Origin: Actinoplanes sichuanensis
Lineage (GTDB): Bacteria > Actinomycetota > Actinomycetes > Mycobacteriales > Micromonosporaceae
Direction: 5' to 3'
Length of the DNA stretch: 64,000 nt
Assembly (NCBI RefSeq): GCF_033097365.1
Contig: NZ_AP028461.1
Location: forward strand, 3,410,001-3,474,000
The notes under the pieces: generated by a model
The model's input: only the letters and a program-made list of their open reading frames with translations
Databases searched by the model: none
Told to the model about the DNA's origin: nothing
Part shown: positions 17,445-25,073 of the stretch, piece after piece
Layout of the letters: each line of letters opens with the position of its first letter
Numbering within the stretch: the stretch's first letter is position 1
Made by a program: the position numbers and the translations under genes

Positions 17445-18177
17445 GCACGTCCAGATCCCGTTCGGCGAACAACCGGTGCTCCCACTCCTCCGACACCACC
17501 GCACCCAGACAACGCCGCACCTCGAACGCCTGCGACTCCGGATAACCCGGCTCGACCACCGGCACCGTCATCGACGCGAGCCGCTCGTCGGACAGACCGG
17601 CGAACAACTCCCGCACCCCGGCCACCCGGTCGGCGCGCACCGCCAGGACCTCCTCCAACGACGGCCGCGCCGACCGGTCGACCACCAGCCCGGCCACCTC
17701 ACCCATCTCGGAGTGCGGCAGATCCCACCGATCCCACGGCGACGGATCACCCAGCACCGCCCGCCGCACCCACGCGTCGGTCGCGAAATTCAGATGCCGC
17801 AACGTCTCGACGAACGACCACTCACCATCGACCCGCTCATGCAGCAACCCCGGATCCAACCGGCGGGCCCGCTCGACCGTGCCCGCCCACAAGCCCTCCA
17901 GCACCTGCCACGCCCGCCGAAACCCGTCCGCATCGACCGGGCGCATCAACGCCCGCTGCGGATGACGGCGATCCAACTCCGCCTCCACCAGCGGCACCAC
18001 ATCAACGCCGTTGAGCCGCACATCCCGCAACGCGCCACTGATGTCGACCCCGTCCAGCCACCCACCGGTGACCTTCAACCCGGACAGGTCGACCCCGTCC
18101 ATCCGCGCCCCCCGCAACGACACCATCCGGAACCGGGCGCCACTGAGATCCTGCTCTTCAAAGGTGTGATCGGTCAC
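17431..18177 (-). CDS. DinB/YfiT-like protein with N-terminal pentapeptide repeats
   Basis: Residues about 5-50 are pentapeptide-repeat-like (FEEQDLSGARFRMVSLRGAR, then MDGVDLSGLKV). The remainder is a DinB-type four-helix bundle with WSFVETLRHLNFATDAWVRR and conserved His (LRHLNF, EEWEHR) that could hold a metal ion. DinB-like enzymes include thiol-dependent transferases using bacillithiol or mycothiol. Three adjacent GTG codons (18183, 18180, 18177) are possible starts; the last is used. Convergent 14-bp overlap with the secreted protein gene. Confidence 0.75.
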   Translation of the reverse strand: MTDHTFEEQDLSGARFRMVSLRGARMDGVDLSGLKVTGGWLDGVDISGALRDVRLNGVDVVPLVEAELDRRHPQRALMRPVDADGFRRAWQVLEGLWAGTVERARRLDPGLLHERVDGEWSFVETLRHLNFATDAWVRRAVLGDPSPWDRWDLPHSEMGEVAGLVVDRSARPSLEEVLAVRADRVAGVRELFAGLSDERLASMTVPVVEPGYPESQAFEVRRCLGAVVSEEWEHRLFAERDLDVLTGR

Positions 18178-18250
18178 CACCACAGCCTGCCCGCTGCCGC
18201 CACCGCCGTCGACCCGATAATCTCGGAAACGGCCCGTGACCACGGAAACC

Positions 18251-18293
18251 CCGGACGAGATGCGCGTCGTACCCGGCCTGACAAGACGACCGC
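18251..18293 (+). ncRNA. Guanidine-III riboswitch (ykkC-III class)
   Basis: The stretch starts CCGGACGAG, continues TGCG, has GTCGTACCCGG at 18266-18276, then ACAAGACGACCGC at 18281-18293. This tracks the published guanidine-III consensus nearly base for base. Pairings are visible: CCGG (18251-18254) with CCGG (18273-18276), and GCG...GTCGT with ACGAC-CGC (18286-18293), giving the H-type pseudoknot. It ends about 18 bp before the ATG of an SMR exporter, so guanidinium binding probably opens the ribosome site. Confidence 0.88.
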
Positions 18294-18311
18294 CTGCAGA
18301 GGTGACCCGTC

Positions 18312-18626
18312 ATGGCTTGGCTCGTCCTGATCATCTCCGGCCTACTCGAAACCGTCTGGGCCATCGCCCTGGACCGCAGCGCCGGCTTCACCCGACCCGC
18401 ACCCACCGCCGTCTTCGGCGTCGCCGTCATCCTCAGCATGGGCGGCCTCGGCTACGCCCTGCGCACCATCCCCGTCGGCACCGGATACGCCGTCTGGGTC
18501 GGCATCGGCGCCGTCGGCACCGCCCTGGTCGGCATGATCGCCCTCAACGAACCGGCGAACCTGCCCCGCATCATCTGCCTACTACTGGTCATCGCCGGCG
18601 TCGCCGGGCTCAAATACTTCCACTGA
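18312..18626 (+). CDS. gdx: SMR-family guanidinium exporter (Gdx/SugE type)
   Basis: The 104-residue protein has four helices. Helix 1 (MAWLVLIISGLLETVWAIAL) has the essential Glu within GLLETVWA, as in SugE/Gdx rather than EmrE. GTGYAVWVGIGAVGTALVGM in helix 3 is the family signature. Gdx proteins form dual-topology dimers that exchange guanidinium for protons. The guanidine-III riboswitch directly upstream supports this function over quaternary-ammonium resistance. A single-gene unit. Confidence 0.9.
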   Translation: MAWLVLIISGLLETVWAIALDRSAGFTRPAPTAVFGVAVILSMGGLGYALRTIPVGTGYAVWVGIGAVGTALVGMIALNEPANLPRIICLLLVIAGVAGLKYFH

Positions 18627-18644
18627 GCCCGGCGAACGCTCAGG

Positions 18645-19340
18645 TCAGCCCGCCTCGCCCAACTCGGCCAGGCGGGCCTCCACCTCAGCCAACTCCGCCC
18701 GCAACCGCTGCGCCTGCTGCTCCGCCTCGGCCCGCTCCGCCGCCATGATCTGATCGACCGCCTCCTGCACCCCCGGCACGTCGATCAACGACACCATCTT
18801 CAACGCCTCCGCCGGACGAATCACATACGGCCGGGCCAACGCCTTCGCACCCTGATTGGCCGCGATCGTCCACTCACCCTCACCGTAGGCCAACGTCACC
18901 GTCAGACTCGGACCCGGTTTCGCCTTCACCGGACGCGCCGCCTTACGCGGAGCCGCCACCGGCACCTCCTCCTCACTCTTACGCTGCGCGGGAGGCTTCA
19001 CCGGCACCGGCTTGTCGATCAGAAACTCCGGACCCGACAACACCGGCTCCGCCGGCTCCACCGGGGCGGGCGCCACCTTCTTCGGAATCGGACCCTTCGG
19101 CGCGATCCGCAGATCACCGGGGGAGAAGGGCAACTCGTCACGCCCGAACTTCACCACCACCCACTCGTCGGACACCGCCGGATCCTCCAGACCCACCACC
19201 TGCCCGACCTGCCCGGAGATCTGCCCCGCCGACTCGGTGAACTGCACCCGAGGCTTACGCCCGGCCGCCAGCGCGTCCCGGATCTGCTGCAACTCGTCCG
19301 CGGTCAGCCCACTGGCCTGCACGCCTGCCGCCGTCATCAC
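18645..19340 (-). CDS. Conserved actinobacterial protein (DUF6319-like)
   Basis: The N-terminal 80 residues are ordered (LTADELQQIRDALAAGRKPR, then GQISGQVGQVVGLEDPAVSD and EWVVVKFGRDELPFSPGDL) and resemble a family annotated as DUF6319. A Pro/Lys/Ala-rich linker and a second ordered block (SLTVTLAYGEGEWTIAANQG AKALARPY) follow, with a C-terminal coiled coil (residues about 195-228). No signal peptide or membrane helix. The KAARPVKAKPG linker could bind DNA or nucleoid; this is inference. Confidence 0.65.
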   Translation of the reverse strand: MMTAAGVQASGLTADELQQIRDALAAGRKPRVQFTESAGQISGQVGQVVGLEDPAVSDEWVVVKFGRDELPFSPGDLRIAPKGPIPKKVAPAPVEPAEPVLSGPEFLIDKPVPVKPPAQRKSEEEVPVAAPRKAARPVKAKPGPSLTVTLAYGEGEWTIAANQGAKALARPYVIRPAEALKMVSLIDVPGVQEAVDQIMAAERAEAEQQAQRLRAELAEVEARLAELGEAG

Positions 19341-19423
19341 CCAACCACCTTCGTACGCCTGTATGAGAGCGGCTTCTTTCTACCAGCACCCACCGACAAC
19401 AACCGCACACCACACCGAAACGA

Positions 19424-20128
19424 TCATGCAGAGCCCGGCACACGACCCGTCACGCAATACTCCCGCCCCACCGGATCGCGCAACGTCGTCCAATCACCCG
19501 GCACCCGCCGCACCACCGTGGCACCCAACCCCACATGCCGCGCCACCTCGGCATCCACATCCACACACGCGAAATCCACATGCACCCCGGCCCGCTCACC
19601 ACCGGTGCGCTGCAACAGCAACCGGATCCCCATCCCCGCCGGACGCACCAGAAACGAGAACTCCGGCAAATCAGTCACACCCACCGGCCAGCCCGTCACC
19701 GCCGACCAGAACCCCACCTCCCGATCGAACACCACACCCGGAACGTCCAGACACAACTGATCCACCACACTCGCACCACCCGACGGCCGCACCCGCTCGC
19801 CCTGCCACGACACCAGACAGAACACGACCCCGGCGGGGGAGCGCAGCACCAACACATCACCCAGATCCGCCACCGGATCCGCCCCCAACCCGATCACCCG
19901 CTGCGCCGCCTCCGCGATGTCGTCCACATGCAGATCCAGATGCACCCGCGCCGGACCGTCCCCGACCACCTGCACCCGCAGACACGCATCACCCCGCACC
20001 GGCAGCAACGTCGCAAACGCACCACCGGCCCGCCGAGCCGACAACGACCACCCCGTCACCGCCTCCCAGAACGGCTCCGCCACCCGCGACGGCGAATCCA
20101 GAAACCCGGTGATCCACCGCACGATCAC
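19424..20128 (-). CDS. Two-domain VOC (glyoxalase-like) protein
   Basis: Two tandem vicinal-oxygen-chelate modules are visible, residues about 5-110 (ITGFLDSPSRVAEPFWEAVT ... VVFCLVSWQG) and 120-232 (FDREVGFWSAVTGWPVGVTD ... WTTLRDPVGREYCVTGRVPG). Each has the FW(S/E)AVTGW element and an Asp/Glu-containing strand pair. Actinomycete relatives of this kind are of unknown specificity. The gene overlaps the upstream phosphoesterase gene by 4 bp, so both are co-translated. Confidence 0.8.
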   Translation of the reverse strand: MIVRWITGFLDSPSRVAEPFWEAVTGWSLSARRAGGAFATLLPVRGDACLRVQVVGDGPARVHLDLHVDDIAEAAQRVIGLGADPVADLGDVLVLRSPAGVVFCLVSWQGERVRPSGGASVVDQLCLDVPGVVFDREVGFWSAVTGWPVGVTDLPEFSFLVRPAGMGIRLLLQRTGGERAGVHVDFACVDVDAEVARHVGLGATVVRRVPGDWTTLRDPVGREYCVTGRVPGSA

Positions 20129-20868
20129 AACCCCACCCGACCCGTCCGCAACGCCGCCGCCACATCCACCCGCCCGAACCCCTCAGCCATCAGCGCCGCC
20201 TCCTCCCACGCGTACTCCACCGCATGAAACGACACCTCCCACCGCCCCGACACGTCATCGACCACCGCAAACCGCGCATGCGGCGACCCCGCCTCCATCC
20301 GATGCACGAACGGCTCGTCGTCCTCATACGCCAGCCACCCGACACTGCCCGGATTCACCACCAACGCCCCACCCGGCAACCGCAACGACCCCGGCAGATG
20401 CGTGTGCCCACACAACAACAACTCGAAGCCGGACACGTCACCCAACCGCCGCACCACCTCACCGACCGTCGCCGCCCGCACCCCACCCGGCTCCACCGTA
20501 TGCAGCAGATACTGCAGATCATCAGACGGCGTACCGTGAAACGCCAACACCCCGGCCACCGGCGACAACGTCGCCGGAAGCGACCGCAACCAGGCGAGAT
20601 GCTCCGCCGACAGCACCTCCCGGGTCAACCGGTCGGCCATCCCGATCCGCTCCGGACCGAACGTCAGCACCTGCCGCTCATGATTGCCCGCCACCGTCGC
20701 CAACCCCGCCGCCATCAACCGGTCCGCCGTCTGCGCCGGCTGCACATAACCGGACAACAGATCCCCGAGATTGACCGTCAGATCCACCCGCTCAGCACCG
20801 ACGGCCACCAGCACCGCCGCCAACGCCGGCAGATTGCCGTGCACATCCGAGATCACCGCGATTCGCAT
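20125..20868 (-). CDS. Calcineurin-like metallophosphoesterase (YfcE/MJ0936 type)
   Basis: The 247-residue protein contains the dimetal motifs in order: SDVHGN (residue 7), NLGDLLSG (33), AGNHERQV (60), FHGTPSDD (113) and CGHTHLPGSLRL (155), ending in VNPGSVG. This is the MPP phosphodiesterase arrangement that acts on phosphodiesters in vitro. Start ATG 20868. First gene of a two-gene unit with the VOC protein (ATGA-type overlap). Confidence 0.88.
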   Translation of the reverse strand: MRIAVISDVHGNLPALAAVLVAVGAERVDLTVNLGDLLSGYVQPAQTADRLMAAGLATVAGNHERQVLTFGPERIGMADRLTREVLSAEHLAWLRSLPATLSPVAGVLAFHGTPSDDLQYLLHTVEPGGVRAATVGEVVRRLGDVSGFELLLCGHTHLPGSLRLPGGALVVNPGSVGWLAYEDDEPFVHRMEAGSPHARFAVVDDVSGRWEVSFHAVEYAWEEAALMAEGFGRVDVAAALRTGRVGL

Positions 20869-20895
20869 CGCGCCATTACACCCCGCAGATCCGCG

Positions 20896-22083
20896 TCACG
20901 AAGCCGCGAGCATCGCCAACACCCGAGGCCACCCCTCCACCCGCGCGAGCTGATCGTCGGCACGAGTGCCGCCCATACGCAACCCACCCATGCCGACACC
21001 AGTGGGAATGTGCGGCAGGGTACCCACGAAATGCCCGGCCCTCGGGTAGACCAGGATCTCGAAATCCGGACGCCGCTCCCGCAACCGCCTCGCAGACCCG
21101 ACCGAATCCCACAACTCATCGTCACCACCGGCGATCGCCAACAACCCACCGGAGATCCGGTCGACCGGAATCGGACCCCGCGCCACCGGCTCACCCCGAA
21201 AAGTCCAAGCCGGCCGGTCGTCATAGGGATAACCGGCATGCACGACATCGCTGGGCGCGTAAACGACCACCCCACGCACCAGATCAGGAAAATGCTGCCC
21301 GACCAGCAGCGCCGCCTCACTACCCCGGGAATAGCCGATCACCGTCACCGGTCCACCCCCGGACTGCGCCGCCAAATGTCGCAACGCCGCCGCGAAATAC
21401 TCCAACGGCACCCGATCCAACGTCGCCGGCAGTCCCGGCGCGTCGAAATAGGCCAACGCCATCGCCGGGTGCCCATGCGAAGCGAGCTGAGCGGCCTCCC
21501 ACAACTGGGAACTACCGCCCTCCGAACCACCGAAGATCAGAACCGGCCGCCGGACACGGCCCCCCGCCGGCGGCACATAGACGTCGGCGACGAGCCCACC
21601 GGTCAGCACCCGCCGATGGGTGACACCCTCCCCGAGCCACTGTCGCCGCACGACCGCCGACGCGGTGGCGCCACTCGCCCCGGTCGCCGTCAACCGCACC
21701 TCCAAAGGCCCCCGCTCAGGGCGGGCCGGAGCCAGAAAACCGGTATCGGGGTCACCACCCTCCGGCACCATCGACCAGAACAGGCCCATCCCGTCCACAC
21801 CCTGATAGCTGCCACCCGTCGACGGCGCCACATCCAGATCGGCCACACCGGCCCGATCGGTCTGCACCACCGCGGTGCCGCGCCAGGTGACGTTGTTCCG
21901 GTCGACGGTCTCCGAGCGGATCGTGACAGTGCTGCCGGCCACCAAACCCGTCACCCGAACCCCCACCCGCTCATCGGCGAGCACCACCGCCGCATCCACG
22001 GTCATCACCGGATGCTCGTCCACAGCCGAGCAGGCCGGGACAGTGGCGAGCAACAGCACTACCGCGACGGCACGACGAAACAT
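20896..22083 (-). CDS. Acyl-CoA thioesterase/BAAT-like lipoprotein
   Basis: A lipoprotein signal peptide (MFRRAVAVVLLLATVPACSA, lipobox VPAC) anchors the protein outside the membrane. Residues about 25-155 match the BAAT N-terminal beta domain (GVRVTGLVAGSTVTIRSETV). The C-terminal alpha/beta hydrolase has the nucleophile elbow GYSRGSEA, an Asp in GGDDELWDS and a His in PRAGHFVG. Eukaryotic relatives conjugate or hydrolyse bile acid and fatty acyl-CoA; an extracellular lipoprotein version must use another ester. Substrate unknown. Confidence 0.8.
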   Translation of the reverse strand: MFRRAVAVVLLLATVPACSAVDEHPVMTVDAAVVLADERVGVRVTGLVAGSTVTIRSETVDRNNVTWRGTAVVQTDRAGVADLDVAPSTGGSYQGVDGMGLFWSMVPEGGDPDTGFLAPARPERGPLEVRLTATGASGATASAVVRRQWLGEGVTHRRVLTGGLVADVYVPPAGGRVRRPVLIFGGSEGGSSQLWEAAQLASHGHPAMALAYFDAPGLPATLDRVPLEYFAAALRHLAAQSGGGPVTVIGYSRGSEAALLVGQHFPDLVRGVVVYAPSDVVHAGYPYDDRPAWTFRGEPVARGPIPVDRISGGLLAIAGGDDELWDSVGSARRLRERRPDFEILVYPRAGHFVGTLPHIPTGVGMGGLRMGGTRADDQLARVEGWPRVLAMLAAS

Positions 22084-22150
22084 CCCATCAAGCTAATCGA
22101 TGCGATCTCCCCACCCGAGAACCGGGAAACCGCCGGCGACAAGGAAACCA

Positions 22151-22398
22151 CTACAGGCCGAACGCGCCACCCTCAACGAGGATCAGCACACCGACACCGA
22201 TCAGAACGACCGGCAGCAGAATGTGCCCCCACCGGCTGAGCACCCCGGCGATCACCGGCCGCGCCGCGAACCGTTCGCGAACGTCACCGCCGCAACCCCC
22301 ACGATCCCCGGAACACCGTTCGCCTCGACCCGGTCATCGCCGTCGTCATTGGTGACCGCGAACAGGCCCACAGCCTGCCCGACGACGCCCACACTCAC
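22151..22398 (-). pseudogene. Decayed CadD-like cadmium resistance transporter
   Basis: Three pieces of a CadD-type transporter (usually about 200 residues) survive. The N-terminus (VSVGVVGQAVGLFAVTN from GTG 22398) is joined in frame to a middle piece (DDGDDRVEANG ... GIVGVAAVTFANG). After another loss and frame change comes the C-terminus (ERFAARPVIAGVLSRWGHIL then LPVVLIGVGVLILVEGGAFGL, stop at 22151). The DDILVL segment and the GGDNIGVYVP helix are gone. The start overlaps the upstream grpB-like stop (GTGA), so it was translationally coupled. Non-functional. Confidence 0.75.
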
Positions 22399-22967
22399 GC
22401 GGAAACCGCAGCCGGCACCGACCAACCCGACTCGGCAGCCCACTGCTCAGCCACCACCGCCACCAGATCCACCACCGGATCCTTCACATCCGTATACAGA
22501 CCCAGGTCCTCCGACACCGCCGCCGCCAACGCCACCTTGAACGCCGCATACGCCGCAACCGCCCCCGGATGCGCCCGAAACCAATCCCGGAACAACAACG
22601 CCAACCGCTCGTTCGGCGAACCCACCAACCGGCAATGCAGATTCACCGGCTCCGACCCCTGCCGACTCCAATACCGCTTCACCCACAACTCCGGCGCATC
22701 CCCACAACCAGCCGGAACATGGTCACGCTCATACGGCCGCCGCACAAACCCCAACCCCGCCAACGGCCCATCGAAAGCAGCAGCCGCCACCTGCAGATCC
22801 ACCACACTCACCTGCACATCGAAAACCGGCTTCGCCGCCATCCCCGGCACCGCCGTACTCCCGATGTGCTCCACCCGCACCGCCAACGGCCCCAACACCA
22901 CCCGCAACCGCTCCACCAGCGCCGCACCACGCTCCCGCCACCCCGCATCAGGCGCCGAAACAAACAT
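22395..22967 (-). CDS. GrpB family (UPF0157) nucleotidyltransferase-like protein
   Basis: From ATG 22967 (MFVSAPDAGWRERGAALVER) the 190-residue protein shows the GrpB hallmarks HIGSTAVPGMAAKPVFDVQV near residue 33 and the later LWVKRYWSRQGSEPVNLHCR. The fold belongs to the nucleotidyltransferase superfamily; members include fusions to dephospho-CoA kinase, with no proven reaction for the stand-alone form. The longer frame to 23018 has no homologous extension. Its stop overlaps the CadD pseudogene start. Confidence 0.85.
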   Translation of the reverse strand: MFVSAPDAGWRERGAALVERLRVVLGPLAVRVEHIGSTAVPGMAAKPVFDVQVSVVDLQVAAAAFDGPLAGLGFVRRPYERDHVPAGCGDAPELWVKRYWSRQGSEPVNLHCRLVGSPNERLALLFRDWFRAHPGAVAAYAAFKVALAAAVSEDLGLYTDVKDPVVDLVAVVAEQWAAESGWSVPAAVSA

Positions 22968-23065
22968 CAAAACCCCTTCATCCGGTACGCCCACACCAAC
23001 CCACCCACAAGAAAGCACACACCCGCACCAGAATCGATCAAATGTTCAAACCCGTGCCCAGGGGC

Positions 23066-23536
23066 CTACCCGCCCGGGGCAGGGGAGCAGAGCGACTCCA
23101 CCACCGCCTCGACGATCGACGTGAACTCCACCGGGCAGACCCGCGCCACGAAAACCCGCCCGACCTCCGCCGGCACCGGATGAGACGGCCGCCAGAACGA
23201 GAACACCAACACCAGATCACCATCGAGATACCGATAACCCGACACGTTGTCCACGATCTCGGTCCACTCGAAGAACCGATAACCATCCTGAAACCCATCC
23301 CGGTCCTCATCCAGCAACCGAAACGTCTGCTCCGGCGAACACCCCGCAAACGGCGCCACCGGAAACCGCCGCGCCGCCGACCGGAACGCATGACAGAACG
23401 ACGGCACATACGCCGCGTTGTCATCCACCGTCAACCGCCGACCCGCCGCCCACACGTCGACCACCCGCACCCGCGCCGAAACGAACTCACCGACCTCCAC
23501 CGCGAACCGGCCCCGGTCCCCGAAAACACGCGTCAT
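23066..23536 (-). CDS. Hypothetical protein, 156 residues
   Basis: No signal peptide or membrane helix. The sequence alternates short strands and helices, with an aromatic middle (DGFQDGYRFFEWTEIVDNVS) and FSFWRPSHPVP near residue 115. The size, Phe/Trp/Tyr content and lack of a named family resemble small immunity-type proteins, but no toxin gene is adjacent. Coding potential is supported by the G/T-rich composition shared with its leftward neighbours and by the clean spacing from them. Confidence 0.55.
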   Translation of the reverse strand: MTRVFGDRGRFAVEVGEFVSARVRVVDVWAAGRRLTVDDNAAYVPSFCHAFRSAARRFPVAPFAGCSPEQTFRLLDEDRDGFQDGYRFFEWTEIVDNVSGYRYLDGDLVLVFSFWRPSHPVPAEVGRVFVARVCPVEFTSIVEAVVESLCSPAPGG

Positions 23537-23575
23537 CAGCCGACAACCTACGCGCCCGAGGGGGAGTGGCGACCA

Positions 23576-24073
23576 TCAGCCGCCGGCCAACCGGATCGCC
23601 AACTCGACCCGCCACCGCGTCCTCATCCGCTCCACACGCGGATCAGTCAGATACGCCTCATAACGACACCCGAACGCGTCACCGCCCGGACCCGCCACCA
23701 CATCGAACGCCAAACCCTCGGCCCGAACCCAATCGATCAGCATCCCGTTGGCCCGCCGACCATGATCGACATAGGTCATGGCCGCATACCGGCCGGACGG
23801 CAGAACCCCCAGCCGAACCCGCCCGCCACCCACCACCGGCTCCTCGACGACCGCACCCACCTCGACGTCCATGTCACCGGCCATGTCCACCACATGAAGA
23901 CGGAAGAACACCGGCCCGAAATCGACACCCCACACGTCGAGCCGCCCGAACAACTCCGCCATCAACGCGTCGCGCACCGCGAACATCCCACGAAACGGCG
24001 TGACGACCCGGATCCCCGCCGTCGCCCGCTCAGGCTTCTCCACCACAGCCGGACCCTCGACGACCTCCACCAC
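23576..24073 (-). CDS. GyrI-like/AraC effector-binding domain protein
   Basis: Starting at GTG 24073, the 165-residue protein has the SOUL/GyrI-like pattern: PAVVEKPERATAGIRVVTPF at the start, GVDFGPVFFRLHVVDMAGDM as a strand pair, VLPSGRYAAMTYVDHG at residue 95 and FGCRYEAYLTDPR near the end. These stand-alone domains bind small hydrophobic ligands, as in BmrR and Rob, or hydrolyse cyclopropyl compounds. It is the last leftward gene before the dif-containing intergenic region. Confidence 0.75.
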   Translation of the reverse strand: MVEVVEGPAVVEKPERATAGIRVVTPFRGMFAVRDALMAELFGRLDVWGVDFGPVFFRLHVVDMAGDMDVEVGAVVEEPVVGGGRVRLGVLPSGRYAAMTYVDHGRRANGMLIDWVRAEGLAFDVVAGPGGDAFGCRYEAYLTDPRVERMRTRWRVELAIRLAGG

Positions 24074-25064
24074 AGCCTCCCGCCACCCGACTCCTGTAGC
24101 GCCTCACTATGCCCGCACACCGCCGACGCCGCGGTGCGGGCGAAACCGACCCACCGGGGGAGCGCCGATGATCAAGGCCGGTGCCGTCGTGAGAAAATCG
24201 CCGTCCGGCGGCACGCCTCGAATCGGCGATACCAGCGCCTCGACCCGGTGGGGTGGTGGTCGAGCCGTCGTGGACCCGCGTTTAACGCCGCAGCGACACG
24301 TCGTCGTGGGCGCCGCCGCGGCTCGCGGAAACGACGGCACTCGCCGGTTTCCGCACACGACGGCTCTGGGGGAACTTCAGCGGCCGTCGTCGGCCTGGCC
24401 CACGCCCTCCCCAGCACCCGATATTTCTCAGGTCGATAATGAGCATTATGTCAACCAACGCTCGAGAGGGACCTCCCCGCCCGCCTCACCCAGCGCGGAC
24501 AAGACACGTTCACAGCAGCTCGTCGAGTCGGGCGTGGTCTGCGCCGACGACGCGTGCAGCGTCGTCGGGCTCCGGCGGGTGATGCGGCCAGAGAACTCAT
24601 CAAGGTCTGGTCGGTTCGCCGGCGGTGATCGGTGTTCTCCCGAAGGCCCGGCGCCGACGAGTTGACAGGCCGGACGGGTCGACGGCACCGCGTTGCTGAG
24701 CCTGATCGGATGGATCAGCGGCGCGGCATCGCTGATTTCGGGCTCGGTCAGCGGCGCCGCCGCACGCCGCGAGCCGGTTCTCGGCGCGACGAGGCTCCCC
24801 GAGCCCGTCGAGCTGTCGACCCGGTTGAACGTGCGGCTGCGGGCCGTGGAGTCCTCAGGGCCGGGACGGGTGACCCCTGCCCCGCTCGCGGTTCGCCGGG
24901 GCCGGCTGCGGCTGGAAGGTCGGCGGCGTTTTCTCAGCGCGGTGTGCTTGGTGTGGTCGTCGGTTCGGCGGGTGGAATCGGACGAGAGGTTCATTACGGG
25001 CATGAGCGTTATTGATCATGCGCAGACCAGGACGAACGTCCCAAAGTCGTGCATAATATGCCTT
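24074..25064. other. Gene-free terminus region around the dif-like site
   Basis: No open frame in this 1-kb stretch has recognisable protein content. It holds the dif-like site (24429-24456) and five copies of the octamer GCCGTCGT: forward at 24183, 24264 and 24383, and inverted at 24331 and 24357. An inverted repeat GCGGAAAC/GTTTCCGC lies at 24325-24354. Left of about 24.4 kb the + strand is C-rich; right of about 24.7 kb it turns G-rich. Confidence 0.7.
24429..24456 (+). other. dif: dif-like chromosome dimer resolution site
   Basis: The core CGATAATGAGCATTATGTCAA (24434-24454, here split as CGATAAT-GAG-CATTATGTCAA) has the XerC arm, a 6-bp spacer (TGAGCA) and the XerD arm in 11-6-11 spacing. 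It agrees with the actinobacterial dif consensus at the GATAAT and CATTATGTCAA blocks; mismatches are in the outer XerC arm, one spacer base and the last two bases. It lies in gene-free DNA where strand composition changes. Confidence 0.8.
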
Positions 25065-25073
25065 ATGCAGCAT
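25046..25073 (+). other. Second Xer-type 11-6-11 core over the recombinase start
   Basis: GCATAA (25051-25056), the 6-bp spacer TATGCC and TTATGC (25063-25068) form a perfect inverted repeat with dif geometry; the outer arm bases are not dif-like. The ATG (25065) of the tyrosine recombinase lies inside the right arm. It may be a recombination target, an autoregulatory binding site, or both. Confidence 0.5.

Noticed and set aside
24429..24456. Reading the skew flip as a replication origin
   Set aside because: No dnaA, dnaN, parAB or DnaA-box cluster is present, and the site itself matches dif.
24446..25003. Minus-strand 185-codon frame right of dif
   Set aside because: Ser/Arg-rich with no motif or ribosome site; the region looks non-coding.
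24693..25064. N-terminal extension of the recombinase frame
   Set aside because: The 124 extra residues have no similarity to recombinases, and the protein proper starts at MQHVSMAELIDEF.
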